A stretch of 64,000 bases of DNA, from positions 1-64,000 of the IMG/VR virus record IMGVR_UViG_3300020122_000155, one strand, 5' to 3'. Below the pieces are notes generated by a model. That model was not told the DNA's origin and did no database searches. It was given only the letters and a program-made list of their open reading frames with translations. The stretch comes from a virus. Within the stretch, counting starts at the first letter, position 1, and the number at the start of each line of letters is the position of its first letter. Of this stretch, positions 9,476-17,790 are shown in pieces. The position numbers were made by a program, and so were the translations under genes.

Positions 9476-10033
9476 TTAGACGGCGGCTACGGTCGGTCCT
9501 GCATCTTCGATGACGCCATCTGTGGGCGTGATTTTCGGTTCAATCTTCTTGCTCTTGGCGATCATATCTGCGACGAATTTCAGGTCTGCTGCGCGCGATG
9601 CGCCGACTCCGTTCTTGCGATTCGGCAACTGCTGCATATTGGTCGAGAATTCTTTCAGATTTGTCGGCGGTTGCTCGGGAGCCATCATCCCAAGGAACTT
9701 GGTGTTCATCAGGTCGAGCGATGCCATCCTGCCCTTGACGGCCTCGTCGCGTGCGTTTTCCGCGCGTAGAGCGAACTCGTAAGCCTTGGTGACTTGAGCC
9801 AACCGTTCGGCGGCGATGGCTTCTGCTGAGATACGCAGCGTCCGCTCGGTTTTTAGCTCAAGCTGCGCTTGTTCGAGGTCCGTGGCGAGAGATTGCGCCG
9901 TTTCGTTGGCGTTAGCGAGTTCTTCGGAGTGCTGGCGCTTGGCGATCTCCAATTGCGCCGTCAGGCTTCCGGCAACATCGCGCACGTCCACAAGATCCGC
10001 TTCGAGAGCACGGATTTTCGAAAAAGGCCACAT
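9476..10033 (-). CDS. Coiled-coil protein next to portal
   Basis: 185 residues. From residue 8 to about 105 the chain is almost continuous heptad-type helix (A/L/E/Q rich), then a Met/Pro/Asn-rich linker and a charged tail. It ends one base before the portal start and is likely cotranslated. No catalytic motif is visible. Candidates are a head-assembly cofactor or a minor virion protein, but only the coiled coil is directly supported. Confidence 0.7.
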   Translation of the reverse strand: MWPFSKIRALEADLVDVRDVAGSLTAQLEIAKRQHSEELANANETAQSLATDLEQAQLELKTERTLRISAEAIAAERLAQVTKAYEFALRAENARDEAVKGRMASLDLMNTKFLGMMAPEQPPTNLKEFSTNMQQLPNRKNGVGASRAADLKFVADMIAKSKKIEPKITPTDGVIEDAGPTVAAV

Positions 10034-10034
10034 G

Positions 10035-10613
10035 CTAAATCGTGATAACGTGGCCGCTCGGGAGAATTTGGACTTTCGGCTGCGGATCTTGTGCCAAAAG
10101 CTCCTCCAACTCCGCGATTGTTGGGCGCTGCCTTGCGGGAGTCACCACAATTGAGCAAGCACCCTCCATTTTTTTTTCGGAATCGTGTTCAGAGCAATAA
10201 CGCGGAAGCCCATCATGCGTTTCTAGCAAACCGGTCTGGATAACTGGCCCGCTCGCCGAGCATCCGCACGGATATAGCGCGACCATGTGCTCCGATGGGG
10301 ACCAATCAGCAATTAAACGCATCGCAGCCTCGAACTTTCTTCGAAGGTCCAGTACGTCCTGATAAGCGGGATGCCACGCCCATTGATCGCGGTGGCAGAT
10401 GGTGTCCTCTTTGGTTCCGCCCATCGCCGCGACAGAACAACCGGCAAGAGAAACCTCGCGGCGCTCCGCGTCTCCTTCGGCGCGTTGGAGGCGCTGGTAG
10501 AGCAATTTGAACCGCTCCGACGCGGGGAACTCCTCTTCTCGGACTGCTGGCTTTGCGGTGGCCGCAAGCCCTAGCCATCCGCCGACCATCGCAAATACAT
10601 TTCGTCTCTTCAT
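10035..10613 (-). CDS. Phage protein with Tat/Sec-like N-terminus and Cys motifs
   Basis: 192 residues. The N-terminus starts MKRRNVFAMVGGWLGLAATA, a twin-arginine-like signal or short membrane anchor with Ala-x-Ala. The mature part is helical, with Cys clusters (CGCSAS, CSEH) near residues 125-150. The start overlaps the stop of the upstream 56-aa gene as ATGA. An exported position between packaging genes is unusual; an envelope-acting or lysis-related role is possible but not shown. Confidence 0.65.
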   Translation of the reverse strand: MKRRNVFAMVGGWLGLAATAKPAVREEEFPASERFKLLYQRLQRAEGDAERREVSLAGCSVAAMGGTKEDTICHRDQWAWHPAYQDVLDLRRKFEAAMRLIADWSPSEHMVALYPCGCSASGPVIQTGLLETHDGLPRYCSEHDSEKKMEGACSIVVTPARQRPTIAELEELLAQDPQPKVQILPSGHVITI

Positions 10614-10780
10614 TGGACCTCCAACGCCTTCAAATAATCGGTCGCCTTCATGTCGTCAGGATGATTCTTATTCACGCTGGTCATAGCGCGAATCACCGAC
10701 CAATAGATGATCGACTTTGGGAGCATCCAGACAACCGCGATAAGGATATTTTCCTTGAGCCTGCGCCATTTATATTTCAC
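10610..10780 (-). CDS. Small membrane protein (56 aa, GTG start)
   Basis: A 56-codon frame starts with GTG at 10780, overlapping the stop of the upstream gene as GTGA, and ends overlapping the next ATG as ATGA, so it sits in a fully coupled cistron series. A basic N-terminus (KYKWRRLKEN) precedes a hydrophobic segment (ILIAVVWMLPKSIIYW), consistent with a single-pass inner membrane protein. Function unknown; a holin-like or superinfection role cannot be excluded. Confidence 0.6.
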   Translation of the reverse strand: MKYKWRRLKENILIAVVWMLPKSIIYWSVIRAMTSVNKNHPDDMKATDYLKALEVQ

Positions 10781-11148
10781 TGCGCCGCCCCCTGATCCTG
10801 CATCTCTTCGCTGCCCATCGGCTCGCCGCCTTCGCCTTCACCCTCTGCGGATTCATCCCCGGCGCTTTCAAAAAAAGCATAACAACCGTCATCCGGGCTG
10901 AACTGGCCGTCCACTTCCTCGCACGTCCCATCTTCGGCGTGGTAATTCTCGCAGTCCGAGCAATGCTCGTTCCCGCGAATAACGATGGCACGCTCCGGCG
11001 ACGCCTTCTCGCTCGCTTCGTCCTCTGGCGTGTCCGGCCCAGCGGCAGGTGGCTTCGGTGCTGGCTCTTTGCCGCCGCCCGGTGGCTTTGCCCCTACTGC
11101 GATCACGAGAGATGGTTTCGCGCCCGGCGGGGGCATCCTTGTTGCCAT
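10777..11148 (-). CDS. Acidic Cys-rich phage protein
   Basis: 123 residues in three parts: a Pro/Gly/Ala-rich N-terminus, a four-Cys core (CSDCENY...CEE...CYAFF) at about 63-92 and a very acidic Gly/Glu tail. Small proteins with this Cys-rich core are frequent between terminase and portal in phages of this type. A metal- or cluster-binding knuckle is plausible. The GTGA overlap couples it to the 56-aa gene. Confidence 0.7.
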   Translation of the reverse strand: MATRMPPPGAKPSLVIAVGAKPPGGGKEPAPKPPAAGPDTPEDEASEKASPERAIVIRGNEHCSDCENYHAEDGTCEEVDGQFSPDDGCYAFFESAGDESAEGEGEGGEPMGSEEMQDQGAAQ

Positions 11149-11163
11149 AAAAAGTCTCCTTTT

Positions 11164-12348
11164 TCAAACTCCTGCCCAGATTCTAAAAAGCGTTCCGTCG
11201 TATACCAGCATGAGCGGCGTCCCTGCTGCAATCGCCGATGGATTCGTGGTTCCGTCTTTCAACTTGATCGACTTCGCCCCAAGCGTGTCGATATTAATTG
11301 TCGTCGCGCCGCCCGTGACGGCTGTAACCACGATCCAGTTGACCGTCATCCCGGCTGAGTAAGCCGTGAGCGTCGGGTTCATCGTCGCCGTATACGTTAC
11401 GCCGCTCGCCGATGTTTCCGTGAGGCAAATTGACCCACACGATTGCGCGTTGGCCCGAGATTGAATCCTAGCCGTGCTAACCGTGATAGATGGATTGCCA
11501 GCCTGTGCGTCGGGGTTCGTTATCAGGATCGATGAGTCGCCCGACGTAAGCACTGCCGTCGAACCACAACCACCCGCCGTTAAGATCTGGAATCCAGTCC
11601 CGGCGCATGTACCACCACCCCCGCCACCGCCGCCACTGGTTCCGGGAGCCCAAATCATTGCATACGCGGGAGCCACCGCATAGGTGATTGTCACGTCACC
11701 GGCCACCAGGGGGCTCGCCGCTGAATTGGCAGCACCGCACGATACCCAGTTGTGCGGCGTTGCGCCGTCCCAGCACGAGATAACCGCTCCCGGACCCTGC
11801 CCGTGAGTAGCTGCTGTGATCGTCGTCCCGCTGGCGGGAACTACCGCACCATGCGGCCCTGCACATGTCGAGCAAAGCGTATAGGGAACGATGGCAGTGC
11901 TACTCGCCGCCGCATTGTACCCTTCGAACAGGAAGATCTGAGAGAGAGAATTTGCGCCCGCTGTGGTCTGCGCGATACCTATGACCCATCCCGTCGTGGG
12001 AGCCGTCGCGCCAGCATCCATGCAGCGGCCCGCCGTCGCTGTCGAGTTGACGATAAAATGCCCGATGACTGCCCCGCCAGCATCCATCTGACAGGAAAAC
12101 TTACCACCAACCCCGAGAGACGCTAAGCCAGAAGTTCCGGCATTATAAATCACCAGGAAAACCGGTACCGCCGTATCGCCCGTTCCAGTCTTGATCGCAT
12201 GACCGGCACTGTTTATCTTCGCCAGTTGATTGAGCGTCGTGCCCCCGGCATCGTTCGTGATCTGGATTGAAAATCCGCGTACCTGAAGGGGATTAACCTG
12301 TTGCGCTATCGCGGCCACGGCGCAAAGCGAAAAGATGATCGCCTTCAT
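11164..12348 (-). CDS. Secreted or virion adhesin-like protein with fibre-type C-terminal domain
   Basis: 394 residues. An N-terminal hydrophobic signal (MKAIIFSLCAVAAIAQQ) looks cleavable after Ala. Residues about 20-130 form a beta-rich domain like capsid-decoration or parallel-beta modules. A Gly run (eight glycines near residue 240) is a linker. The last ~75 residues (SIKLKDG...LMLVYDGTLFRIW) resemble the terminal domain found in many phage tail-fibre proteins. The gene is coupled to the 12348-12698 gene (stop and start share one base). A signal peptide on a fibre-like protein is odd: it predicts export into the envelope rather than simple cytoplasmic assembly. Confidence 0.62.
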   Translation of the reverse strand: MKAIIFSLCAVAAIAQQVNPLQVRGFSIQITNDAGGTTLNQLAKINSAGHAIKTGTGDTAVPVFLVIYNAGTSGLASLGVGGKFSCQMDAGGAVIGHFIVNSTATAGRCMDAGATAPTTGWVIGIAQTTAGANSLSQIFLFEGYNAAASSTAIVPYTLCSTCAGPHGAVVPASGTTITAATHGQGPGAVISCWDGATPHNWVSCGAANSAASPLVAGDVTITYAVAPAYAMIWAPGTSGGGGGGGGTCAGTGFQILTAGGCGSTAVLTSGDSSILITNPDAQAGNPSITVSTARIQSRANAQSCGSICLTETSASGVTYTATMNPTLTAYSAGMTVNWIVVTAVTGGATTINIDTLGAKSIKLKDGTTNPSAIAAGTPLMLVYDGTLFRIWAGV

Positions 12349-12698
12349 TAGTCTACGAGCACCATAAGATCGTCGCCGACCTGGGGAATGTTGGCCGCGT
12401 TGAAGGTGATCGTGCTTCCGACAAGCGTATATGAAATCGCTGGGTCCTGAAGCAGCCCATTTCGGAAAACTGCAAGCCCGACCGTGGGTGCCGTGGGCGA
12501 TACGAATACAGCATTGACGCCATCGATTGTGCCGGTAGGCGTAACTGGGTTCGGGAAGCCGCCGCTGCTATTTGCAATGTCCCAAATGAAATTTATGTTG
12601 TCGTTGGGAGAGAAATATCCCGATGGAATGAGCCGCGCCTTGCGGCCAGCAGCCGTAAAATTTACAAGAACGTTGGCGGGCGGTGGGGTAAAGCTCAT
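12348..12698 (-). CDS. Fibre-type beta domain protein
   Basis: 116 residues, mostly beta. The part from residue 56 on (GTIDGVNAVFV...VFRNGLLQDP...YTLVG) matches the repeat-like module seen at the ends of phage tail fibres and minor tail proteins, in which a strand pair precedes RNG and a final VGD turn. No signal peptide, unlike its downstream partner. It is sandwiched between terminase and the secreted fibre-like gene with one-base overlaps on both sides. Confidence 0.65.
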   Translation of the reverse strand: MSFTPPPANVLVNFTAAGRKARLIPSGYFSPNDNINFIWDIANSSGGFPNPVTPTGTIDGVNAVFVSPTAPTVGLAVFRNGLLQDPAISYTLVGSTITFNAANIPQVGDDLMVLVD

Positions 12699-15076
12699 TA
12701 TCGGCCTCCTCGCGCGAATCGGCGAGTAATTCTGCCAGCATCGGGCTTCATGCCCGGACTCAACTTTAAAGACTTCTGCGTCATGACGCTTGGCGGTGCC
12801 GAAATCCCGATGAGGAGCGCTCGAATGAACGGGTCCTCAACTTCCTGATTGCGCTTCACCGCGCCAAGCGCTGAAACCGTATTCCTGCAATCGGCGGAGA
12901 ATTTGATCTTTGGCCATTCACCGGCCACTCGCCCCTCGCACGCCGCCATGTACTGCGTGTATAGATTGATATCCTGCGCCGCCAACTTGAAAGCCGTCAC
13001 CTTGTCGTAGGTCAACTCTTCGTAATCCACCGGTTTGAATCGGAGAAGATCGCGGAGCCGGTCAAAGCTCGCATCCTCAAGTTCCGCCATCTGCGCGGAG
13101 AATTTCGCTGCCTTCAATTCTTGCTGGACGCTCACGCGATCTTCGAATTGCCCGATGTTTGGATCGTAAGAGAGCATCCCTTGCTCCATCAGTTCGGCGT
13201 AACTTCCGATAGGCTCGACCGGCGCAAACGCCGCCTTTTCCATCAGCACATCGATGTTCCACTTTTGAGTGAAGTGAATGCTTCGCAGAAAATCCTGCAG
13301 GTCTGGGATCGATGCCTCCGCGATCCGCCGACCGACTTCGTGCGCGTCCATACCCTCAAGGTGCAACTCGCGGTACACGCGGAGAGATTTCGTTGGCGTC
13401 TCGCAAATCCATAGCGCCGCTCCGGTTGAACCGGGAGCGATGGCGATCCAGCGCCGCCAGTGTGGTTGGAGCTTGAGATCTGGCTCTACGTGGCAGGCCG
13501 TTTCCGGTTCGCCGATGCGCGGCATAACGCGGAACTCTGGAACTCCAGTGTTCGACATCGAGTCGGCGAGCCTTCGAACTCCTTGACTACCGGCATCAAC
13601 GTCGTCGTCGTTCTTCCCGCGCGGGAAGTTGGCGTGCTCCTCGATGTAACCATCCACCCAGGAATAAATCTCCGGGTTTGGCAGGTAAACGTTCCCCGAT
13701 TCGACATAGGGCGCGATGGCGTTCGCGCGCGCAATCTTGCCTCCGTCAGGTTCAATTGCGATGATGCCGGGGATTTCATTCTTCAGCGTCGCGATTACGG
13801 CGGGACCGTTGGCCTTATCTTCTATCAACTTCTCCGGGCACGGATACTCTTCCGCCTGCTTTCGAAAGCGTTTGACGGTGGTCGGAAAATCCATCCGGTC
13901 GCGCTCACGGTCGATCAGATAGAAGTTAGCTCCCACCCGGCCCCACACATGACCGGCGACATAATCCGAATCGCTCTCACCTTTGAATGCGCAATCCCAG
14001 CTAAGCAGGCATTGCTCAAACGCAATCGGCAACGCCACTGGCTTTTTGTAAAGCAGGGGTTTGCCTGGATTCTTCACCGCAATCGGGCGGTACTCGCGCG
14101 TCGTCGGATCTATGTCCACGGTCGGAGGGTTCCAATAGTTGAACCACTCGCGCTTGAACATCGCACCTTCGCCCGGTGACGGACGCTGCTGCAATTGGCC
14201 AGCGGCTCCCATCTCGCCAAGATCCACTTTCAACGCCGCTATTTCTGGCTTCCCAAATTGCGCTGGCCACAACAGTTGACCCGGCTCTGTACGTGGATCG
14301 CTCCAGCCAATCGAAGTAGCTTTTTTTGAACCTTCATATTCGGCGGGAAGAACCAATAACTCCCATCCACCCTTTTCCGTCAAATGCCCTGTCATGTCCT
14401 GCTCGTGGCATCGCTGCTGAATGTTGATTCGCGCAACCGTCTTAGGATTGTTACCGCGAGTTGACATCGTTTGATCGTGAAACTCATGCGCCGTTTCGCG
14501 AATTGCGGGACTGGTTATCTTCTTAACGTTATCGATATCGTCATATATGATAAATGACCCGCCCTCTCCAGTATTTGACCCGTCGAGAGACGTTGCTAAC
14601 CGATAACCCATCTTGTCATTGTCGAATCTCCGCTTTTCGTTTTGATCCGAAACTATAGAGAACCGCGAGTTCCAAGCGTTTTGATACCACGGGGATTTAA
14701 TGAGCGACCTGCATTTGCGGGAATCGCGCAAGCTCAAAGATTCAGCGTAAGAGACAAATAGAAATTGCTCATGAGGCCTCGTGATCCAAAGCCACGCCGG
14801 AAACATCACGGCGATCAACGAGCTTTTCCCGTGTCTCGGAGGAACATTAATTATTAACTGTCGAATTTCTCCGTTTGCGACGGCCTCTAGGTGCTCCGCA
14901 ATCGCATCGATGTGAATGCCCGGAACAAATTCGGTGCCCGGTTGAATGATCGGCCACGCCAACTTGACGAACGCACTGAACGAGGTTTCGGCTTCGGCCA
15001 ATCTGCGACGGCGCAGGATCTCTCGCGCAATGAGAATCGTATTCTCCTTCGCGATCTGGATTTCTTTTTTCGTCAA
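12698..15076 (-). CDS. terL: Terminase large subunit with extended C-terminus
   Basis: 792 residues. The ATPase has Walker A PPRHGKSS at about 79-87 and Walker B (FIIYDDID) near 175-182. The RNase H-fold nuclease follows with conserved acids at WDCAF (D361), IEDKANG (about 419-420) and DDDVDAG (about 490-494). This powers DNA packaging and cuts the concatemer. Usual lengths are about 450-600 residues; here about 280 more follow. In that extra part IAIAPGSTGAALW and YRELHLEGMD resemble a second RNase H-like core in which the first catalytic Asp is missing. Confidence 0.9.
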   Translation of the reverse strand: MTKKEIQIAKENTILIAREILRRRRLAEAETSFSAFVKLAWPIIQPGTEFVPGIHIDAIAEHLEAVANGEIRQLIINVPPRHGKSSLIAVMFPAWLWITRPHEQFLFVSYAESLSLRDSRKCRSLIKSPWYQNAWNSRFSIVSDQNEKRRFDNDKMGYRLATSLDGSNTGEGGSFIIYDDIDNVKKITSPAIRETAHEFHDQTMSTRGNNPKTVARINIQQRCHEQDMTGHLTEKGGWELLVLPAEYEGSKKATSIGWSDPRTEPGQLLWPAQFGKPEIAALKVDLGEMGAAGQLQQRPSPGEGAMFKREWFNYWNPPTVDIDPTTREYRPIAVKNPGKPLLYKKPVALPIAFEQCLLSWDCAFKGESDSDYVAGHVWGRVGANFYLIDRERDRMDFPTTVKRFRKQAEEYPCPEKLIEDKANGPAVIATLKNEIPGIIAIEPDGGKIARANAIAPYVESGNVYLPNPEIYSWVDGYIEEHANFPRGKNDDDVDAGSQGVRRLADSMSNTGVPEFRVMPRIGEPETACHVEPDLKLQPHWRRWIAIAPGSTGAALWICETPTKSLRVYRELHLEGMDAHEVGRRIAEASIPDLQDFLRSIHFTQKWNIDVLMEKAAFAPVEPIGSYAELMEQGMLSYDPNIGQFEDRVSVQQELKAAKFSAQMAELEDASFDRLRDLLRFKPVDYEELTYDKVTAFKLAAQDINLYTQYMAACEGRVAGEWPKIKFSADCRNTVSALGAVKRNQEVEDPFIRALLIGISAPPSVMTQKSLKLSPGMKPDAGRITRRFARGGR

Positions 15077-15082
15077 CGGTAT

Positions 15083-15340
15083 TTATTCTGCTGATTTGCT
15101 GCGTTCAGCTACACACTGCGGGCAGGTATGCTCGTCGTAACGCGGAGTTCCGTTCGGCCAATTGTGCGAGTGCTCCGGCGTCAGCTTCACGTCGAGCGCT
15201 GGCAACTCCACCTTGTACATTTTCCCGTAGTCGTCGCAAATCTCGGAATCGCATTGCGCCGTGTGCCCGACCCACGTCATCGGTACGCCACACTTCGGAC
15301 AGCGAAGGATGACGCTCGATGGATGGATGGTCGCGCTCAT
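15083..15340 (-). CDS. Zinc-finger protein (85 aa)
   Basis: The start at 15340 (MSATIHPSS) overlaps the upstream stop as ATGA and is preferred over a longer frame. CPKC at about residue 15, a C-D-S-E-I-C knuckle at about 33 and CPQC near residue 75 give three Cys pairs, likely one or two zinc sites. It directly precedes terL in the same operon. Function unknown. Confidence 0.72.
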   Translation of the reverse strand: MSATIHPSSVILRCPKCGVPMTWVGHTAQCDSEICDDYGKMYKVELPALDVKLTPEHSHNWPNGTPRYDEHTCPQCVAERSKSAE

Positions 15341-15681
15341 GCGTCTCCGCGAAAGATCGCCGCGACCTTCAGGAACCACTCCGGCCACGCAATGCCCTTG
15401 CCGAACATCTGAGTCCGCTGGAGTAGCGTTTGCGTCATACTAGCCCAGGCCATACGCTCGTTCTCGGGACAGCCGAACGCTTGGTGCGCCTGCATGACGC
15501 CAGCCAGCATCATCGCAAGGTCATCGCCTTCGGGGATCGCGGCCAGCATCGCAGCCGCCACGGTATCGAGATCGCGTTTCACGCTTCTCCTCACGGTATT
15601 CGGGAAGATTGGCACCGCGCGCTGCATGGTCTCTTCGGAGACTGCATCACCGGACATAATTCCATTCGTTTTTTCGCTCAT
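15337..15681 (-). CDS. Hypothetical helical phage protein (114 aa)
   Basis: Helical, Met/Ala-rich protein with a GCPENERMAWASM segment, no signal or membrane segment. Coupled by ATGA to the zinc-finger gene upstream of terL. Its promoter side faces the inverted-repeat segment at 15699-15963. No family recognised. Confidence 0.65.
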   Translation of the reverse strand: MSEKTNGIMSGDAVSEETMQRAVPIFPNTVRRSVKRDLDTVAAAMLAAIPEGDDLAMMLAGVMQAHQAFGCPENERMAWASMTQTLLQRTQMFGKGIAWPEWFLKVAAIFRGDA

Positions 15682-15698
15682 AAAATACCCTTATTGAG

Positions 15699-15963
15699 GA
15701 CTTCTATACATGAACACAGCAGCGTCGAAAATTCAGTGCTTCGTTCTGTTACTTCGCCTGCGCCGCCCTGAGCGCACACATAGCATTAGCCGAATTGCAG
15801 GCGGCTTGAGAGAAACGCATTGCGTCCTCTGATTTGTCAGCACCCGCCGCTTTTTTGATCAGTATCTCAACTGCTTCTTTGCTCTTATCGTCAGTATTCA
15901 TTGGGTTCTACCTCCAAATGTTAATTCTAAAGTTAAAAGCTGCTGTGTTCATGTATAGAAGTC
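15699..15963. repeat. Perfect 25-bp inverted repeat bracketing a 50-aa gene
   Basis: The 25 bases at 15699-15723 are the exact reverse complement of 15939-15963. They enclose 215 bp that hold one small minus-strand gene. Each arm contains TTCTATACATGAAC, which could serve as a -10 element pointing inward. Such perfect arms at this distance are not expected by chance in the otherwise repeat-poor surroundings. They could be ends of a small mobile or invertible element, a duplicated promoter-operator, or an RNA stem. Confidence 0.9.
15749..15901 (-). CDS. Small helical phage protein (50 aa)
   Basis: ATG at 15901 with GGAGG 8-10 bases upstream; 50 residues ending AQAK. The sequence has a charged N-terminus and a helix with AMRFSQAACNSANAMC. 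Short proteins with SQAACNxANA-type helices recur in phage genomes. The gene lies wholly inside the 25-bp inverted repeats, so it moves with them if the segment is mobile or invertible. Confidence 0.7.
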   Translation of the reverse strand: MNTDDKSKEAVEILIKKAAGADKSEDAMRFSQAACNSANAMCALRAAQAK

Positions 15964-15966
15964 GCT

Positions 15967-16374
15967 TTATTTCACGTTAGCCGAGACAATAACTACATCC
16001 CCGGAGTTGCTCCCGTCAACCCAAACCGTTTGGAGATTGATCGAGCCGCCAGAATTGGACACTCCATCCGACCAACTCCCGCCCGGAGCCGTCGCTGATG
16101 CTGGTGCTAATTGCCCGGAAAGCTGCCCTGCCGTCGCGCAAGAAGCTGCTGGAGTTGTCGCTACCGGCACGATGCAAATCAGGCCAGATCCAGTACCGCC
16201 GATGGCCATTTGGATGATGTAGCGATCAACGACAAGCGGCGTCGCAGAAACTCTCTGAGGGGTTCCGGCGGTTATGGTTATTTTAAAATTCTTACGACCG
16301 GGAGGGACGAACTGCCCCGGCAGGAGCGCGGCGAACACCGACGCGGCGAGCAGAAGTTTGCAGATTGTTTTCAT
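15967..16374 (-). CDS. Secreted small beta protein
   Basis: Start at 16374 (MKTICKLLLAASVFAALLPG) with AAAGGA upstream and ATGA overlap with the previous gene; the first ~20 residues are a clear Sec signal peptide. The mature 115 residues are Gly/Ser/Thr/Val-rich and beta-like, with two Cys. It resembles the N-terminal part of the protein at 11164-12348 in composition, suggesting a second exported phage protein acting at the envelope or cell surface. Confidence 0.68.
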   Translation of the reverse strand: MKTICKLLLAASVFAALLPGQFVPPGRKNFKITITAGTPQRVSATPLVVDRYIIQMAIGGTGSGLICIVPVATTPAASCATAGQLSGQLAPASATAPGGSWSDGVSNSGGSINLQTVWVDGSNSGDVVIVSANVK

Positions 16375-16886
16375 GTGCTTTCCTTTACTGGACGGTATCG
16401 AGTGATTCCCCGCTCCGCTGCGGCGATATATTCCAGAACCTTTTGCGTCGGCATCTCTCCACGCACTTTGTCCGCGTCCTGAAAATCGCAACAGGCATTA
16501 GGATGAATCTCGCCAGGGGTATCCCCTTCTGAGTTCTCATCGACTCGCGAGCAAATATGCTGAGTCACTCCGTAATACTCGCACCGTTTGCAACTAAACC
16601 CGTTGTCGCTTTTGCGTTCAGTATAGCCAAGCTCTACCGGAGTGAATAGTGCGAGCCACGGAATAATCGGTCGATCCGGCCCATCGTGAGCGAAGTAAAT
16701 GCAGCTACCTCGCATCGGACTGATCTTGTGATTCGGCCCGAACCATGCGCAGCCTGCGGGATAATCCGTGCCCTGTTCTGGCTTATCGCCCGACTTCAGC
16801 GGTTTCACCATCAGGCATTCCTGACAGCGATATTGCGTCTCTGGCCGATAAACGTAGCCAGCTTCCGCCTTGGGAACCTTGCTCAA
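16371..16886 (-). CDS. Cys-rich metal-binding-like protein
   Basis: 171 residues with CQEC, CAWF, CIYF, CKRC, C-S-R and paired CC motifs spread through the chain, enough for several zinc or iron-sulfur sites. Coupled by ATGA to the secreted gene downstream. Similar Cys-rich proteins of unknown role occur in phage structural operons. No enzymatic motif. Confidence 0.68.
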   Translation of the reverse strand: MSKVPKAEAGYVYRPETQYRCQECLMVKPLKSGDKPEQGTDYPAGCAWFGPNHKISPMRGSCIYFAHDGPDRPIIPWLALFTPVELGYTERKSDNGFSCKRCEYYGVTQHICSRVDENSEGDTPGEIHPNACCDFQDADKVRGEMPTQKVLEYIAAAERGITRYRPVKEST

Positions 16887-16888
16887 TT

Positions 16889-17062
16889 TTAGTTATCTTC
16901 CTTCGGGGGACGGTAGCGATTGGTAGGCTTCGGAGATTCTTTGTGTTTGATCAAGCTTGGGTCGCGGTGAAGTTCCTGCTTCATGTTCTTCTTTTGCGCT
17001 TCCGTTAGCGGAGATCCCGACGAGAGCAAATAGCGAACCTGCTTGTCGCTAGACCATGGCAT
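16889..17062 (-). CDS. Small basic phage protein (57 aa)
   Basis: ATG at 17062 overlaps the upstream stop as TAATG. The product contains SDKQVRYLLSSGSPLTEAQK followed by a basic Pro-rich tail. Short phage proteins with this KQVRYLLS...SPL pattern, usually near head genes, are familiar to me, but their role is not known. Confidence 0.72.
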   Translation of the reverse strand: MPWSSDKQVRYLLSSGSPLTEAQKKNMKQELHRDPSLIKHKESPKPTNRYRPPKEDN

Positions 17063-17337
17063 TATTCAAGCCATCCGCCTTGCTGCAAATCGAAAGAGCG
17101 CCCTTGTAGCTTCAACTTCTGTGCCAGATGGCGATTCATATACTGCCCGTGTTGCTCAAGCAGCTTCGCGCTCCAGTACGAGTCGTCCAGGGTCACGTTA
17201 CACATGTCATGCCACGCGCCTTGCGCTGAGTGTGACATGACGGCGAAGGTTAGCCCAAGATGCTCGACAAAGAATAGTCGCTCGACGGGATGCGAGACCT
17301 CGTGCGATGCGGTTCCGATGAGAACTTCAGGATACAT
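17062..17337 (-). CDS. Hypothetical phage protein (91 aa)
   Basis: Start at 17337 (MYPEVLIGTASHEV); a longer Arg-rich leader has no ribosome site. A zinc-protease-like HEV...H spacing is present (ASHEVSHPVERLF) but lacks the HExxH pattern. Coupled by TAATG to the next gene. Function unknown. Confidence 0.65.
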   Translation of the reverse strand: MYPEVLIGTASHEVSHPVERLFFVEHLGLTFAVMSHSAQGAWHDMCNVTLDDSYWSAKLLEQHGQYMNRHLAQKLKLQGRSFDLQQGGWLE

Positions 17338-17375
17338 TCGCCCGATTCTACGCCAACGGGACGCTCGGCGCAAGG

Positions 17376-17534
17376 CTAGTTGAAGCCGCCGCGCACCAAA
17401 TACCAGATCAGCAGAATAACCAAGATCGTTCCGAGCCCGATCCCGCCGCCGCCAAGCGGCCCGTAGTTGACGTGTCCCCAGTAGCCCCCGCCCCCAGCCA
17501 GCAGCAAAATCATAATGATCAGGATGATGAGCAT
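17376..17534 (-). CDS. Two-helix membrane protein, DUF3309-like (52 aa)
   Basis: 52 residues: hydrophobic MLIILIIMILLLAGG, a Gly/Tyr turn (YWGHVNYGPLGGGG) and a second hydrophobic helix (LGTILVILLIWYLV). This matches the DUF3309 pattern of tiny bacterial membrane proteins with a Gly-rich hinge. In a phage it could act at the inner membrane, for example near lysis or entry. Followed by another small membrane gene. Confidence 0.7.
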   Translation of the reverse strand: MLIILIIMILLLAGGGGYWGHVNYGPLGGGGIGLGTILVILLIWYLVRGGFN

Positions 17535-17544
17535 TGGCCTGTCC

Positions 17545-17718
17545 TCAAACCAGACTTTTCACAATTGGCCAAGTAATTACGACCGCCAAGCAAAACACTC
17601 CCCAGAAGAACAGGGCGTTACCATACCAGGGATTCGGAGCGGCCACCCGCCACCACCAGCTTTGGCCTAATGCGGCCAAGAATAAAAGCAACAGACAGAG
17701 AACGCAAATGAATGGCAT
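17545..17718 (-). CDS. Small membrane protein (57 aa)
   Basis: ATG at 17718; 57 residues with two hydrophobic segments (ICVLCLLLLFLAALG and ALFFWGVFCLAVVITW) separated by a Trp-rich loop. No ribosome site as strong as its neighbours. Placed next to another two-helix membrane gene, it may belong to a holin or membrane cluster; this is inference from size and topology. Confidence 0.62.
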   Translation of the reverse strand: MPFICVLCLLLLFLAALGQSWWWRVAAPNPWYGNALFFWGVFCLAVVITWPIVKSLV

Positions 17719-17790
17719 GGACAAAACTCCTTTCGGGAGTTACGCGGGCCGGTGCTGTCGAGTGCAACCGGCCCACTGGGTTACAGACGG

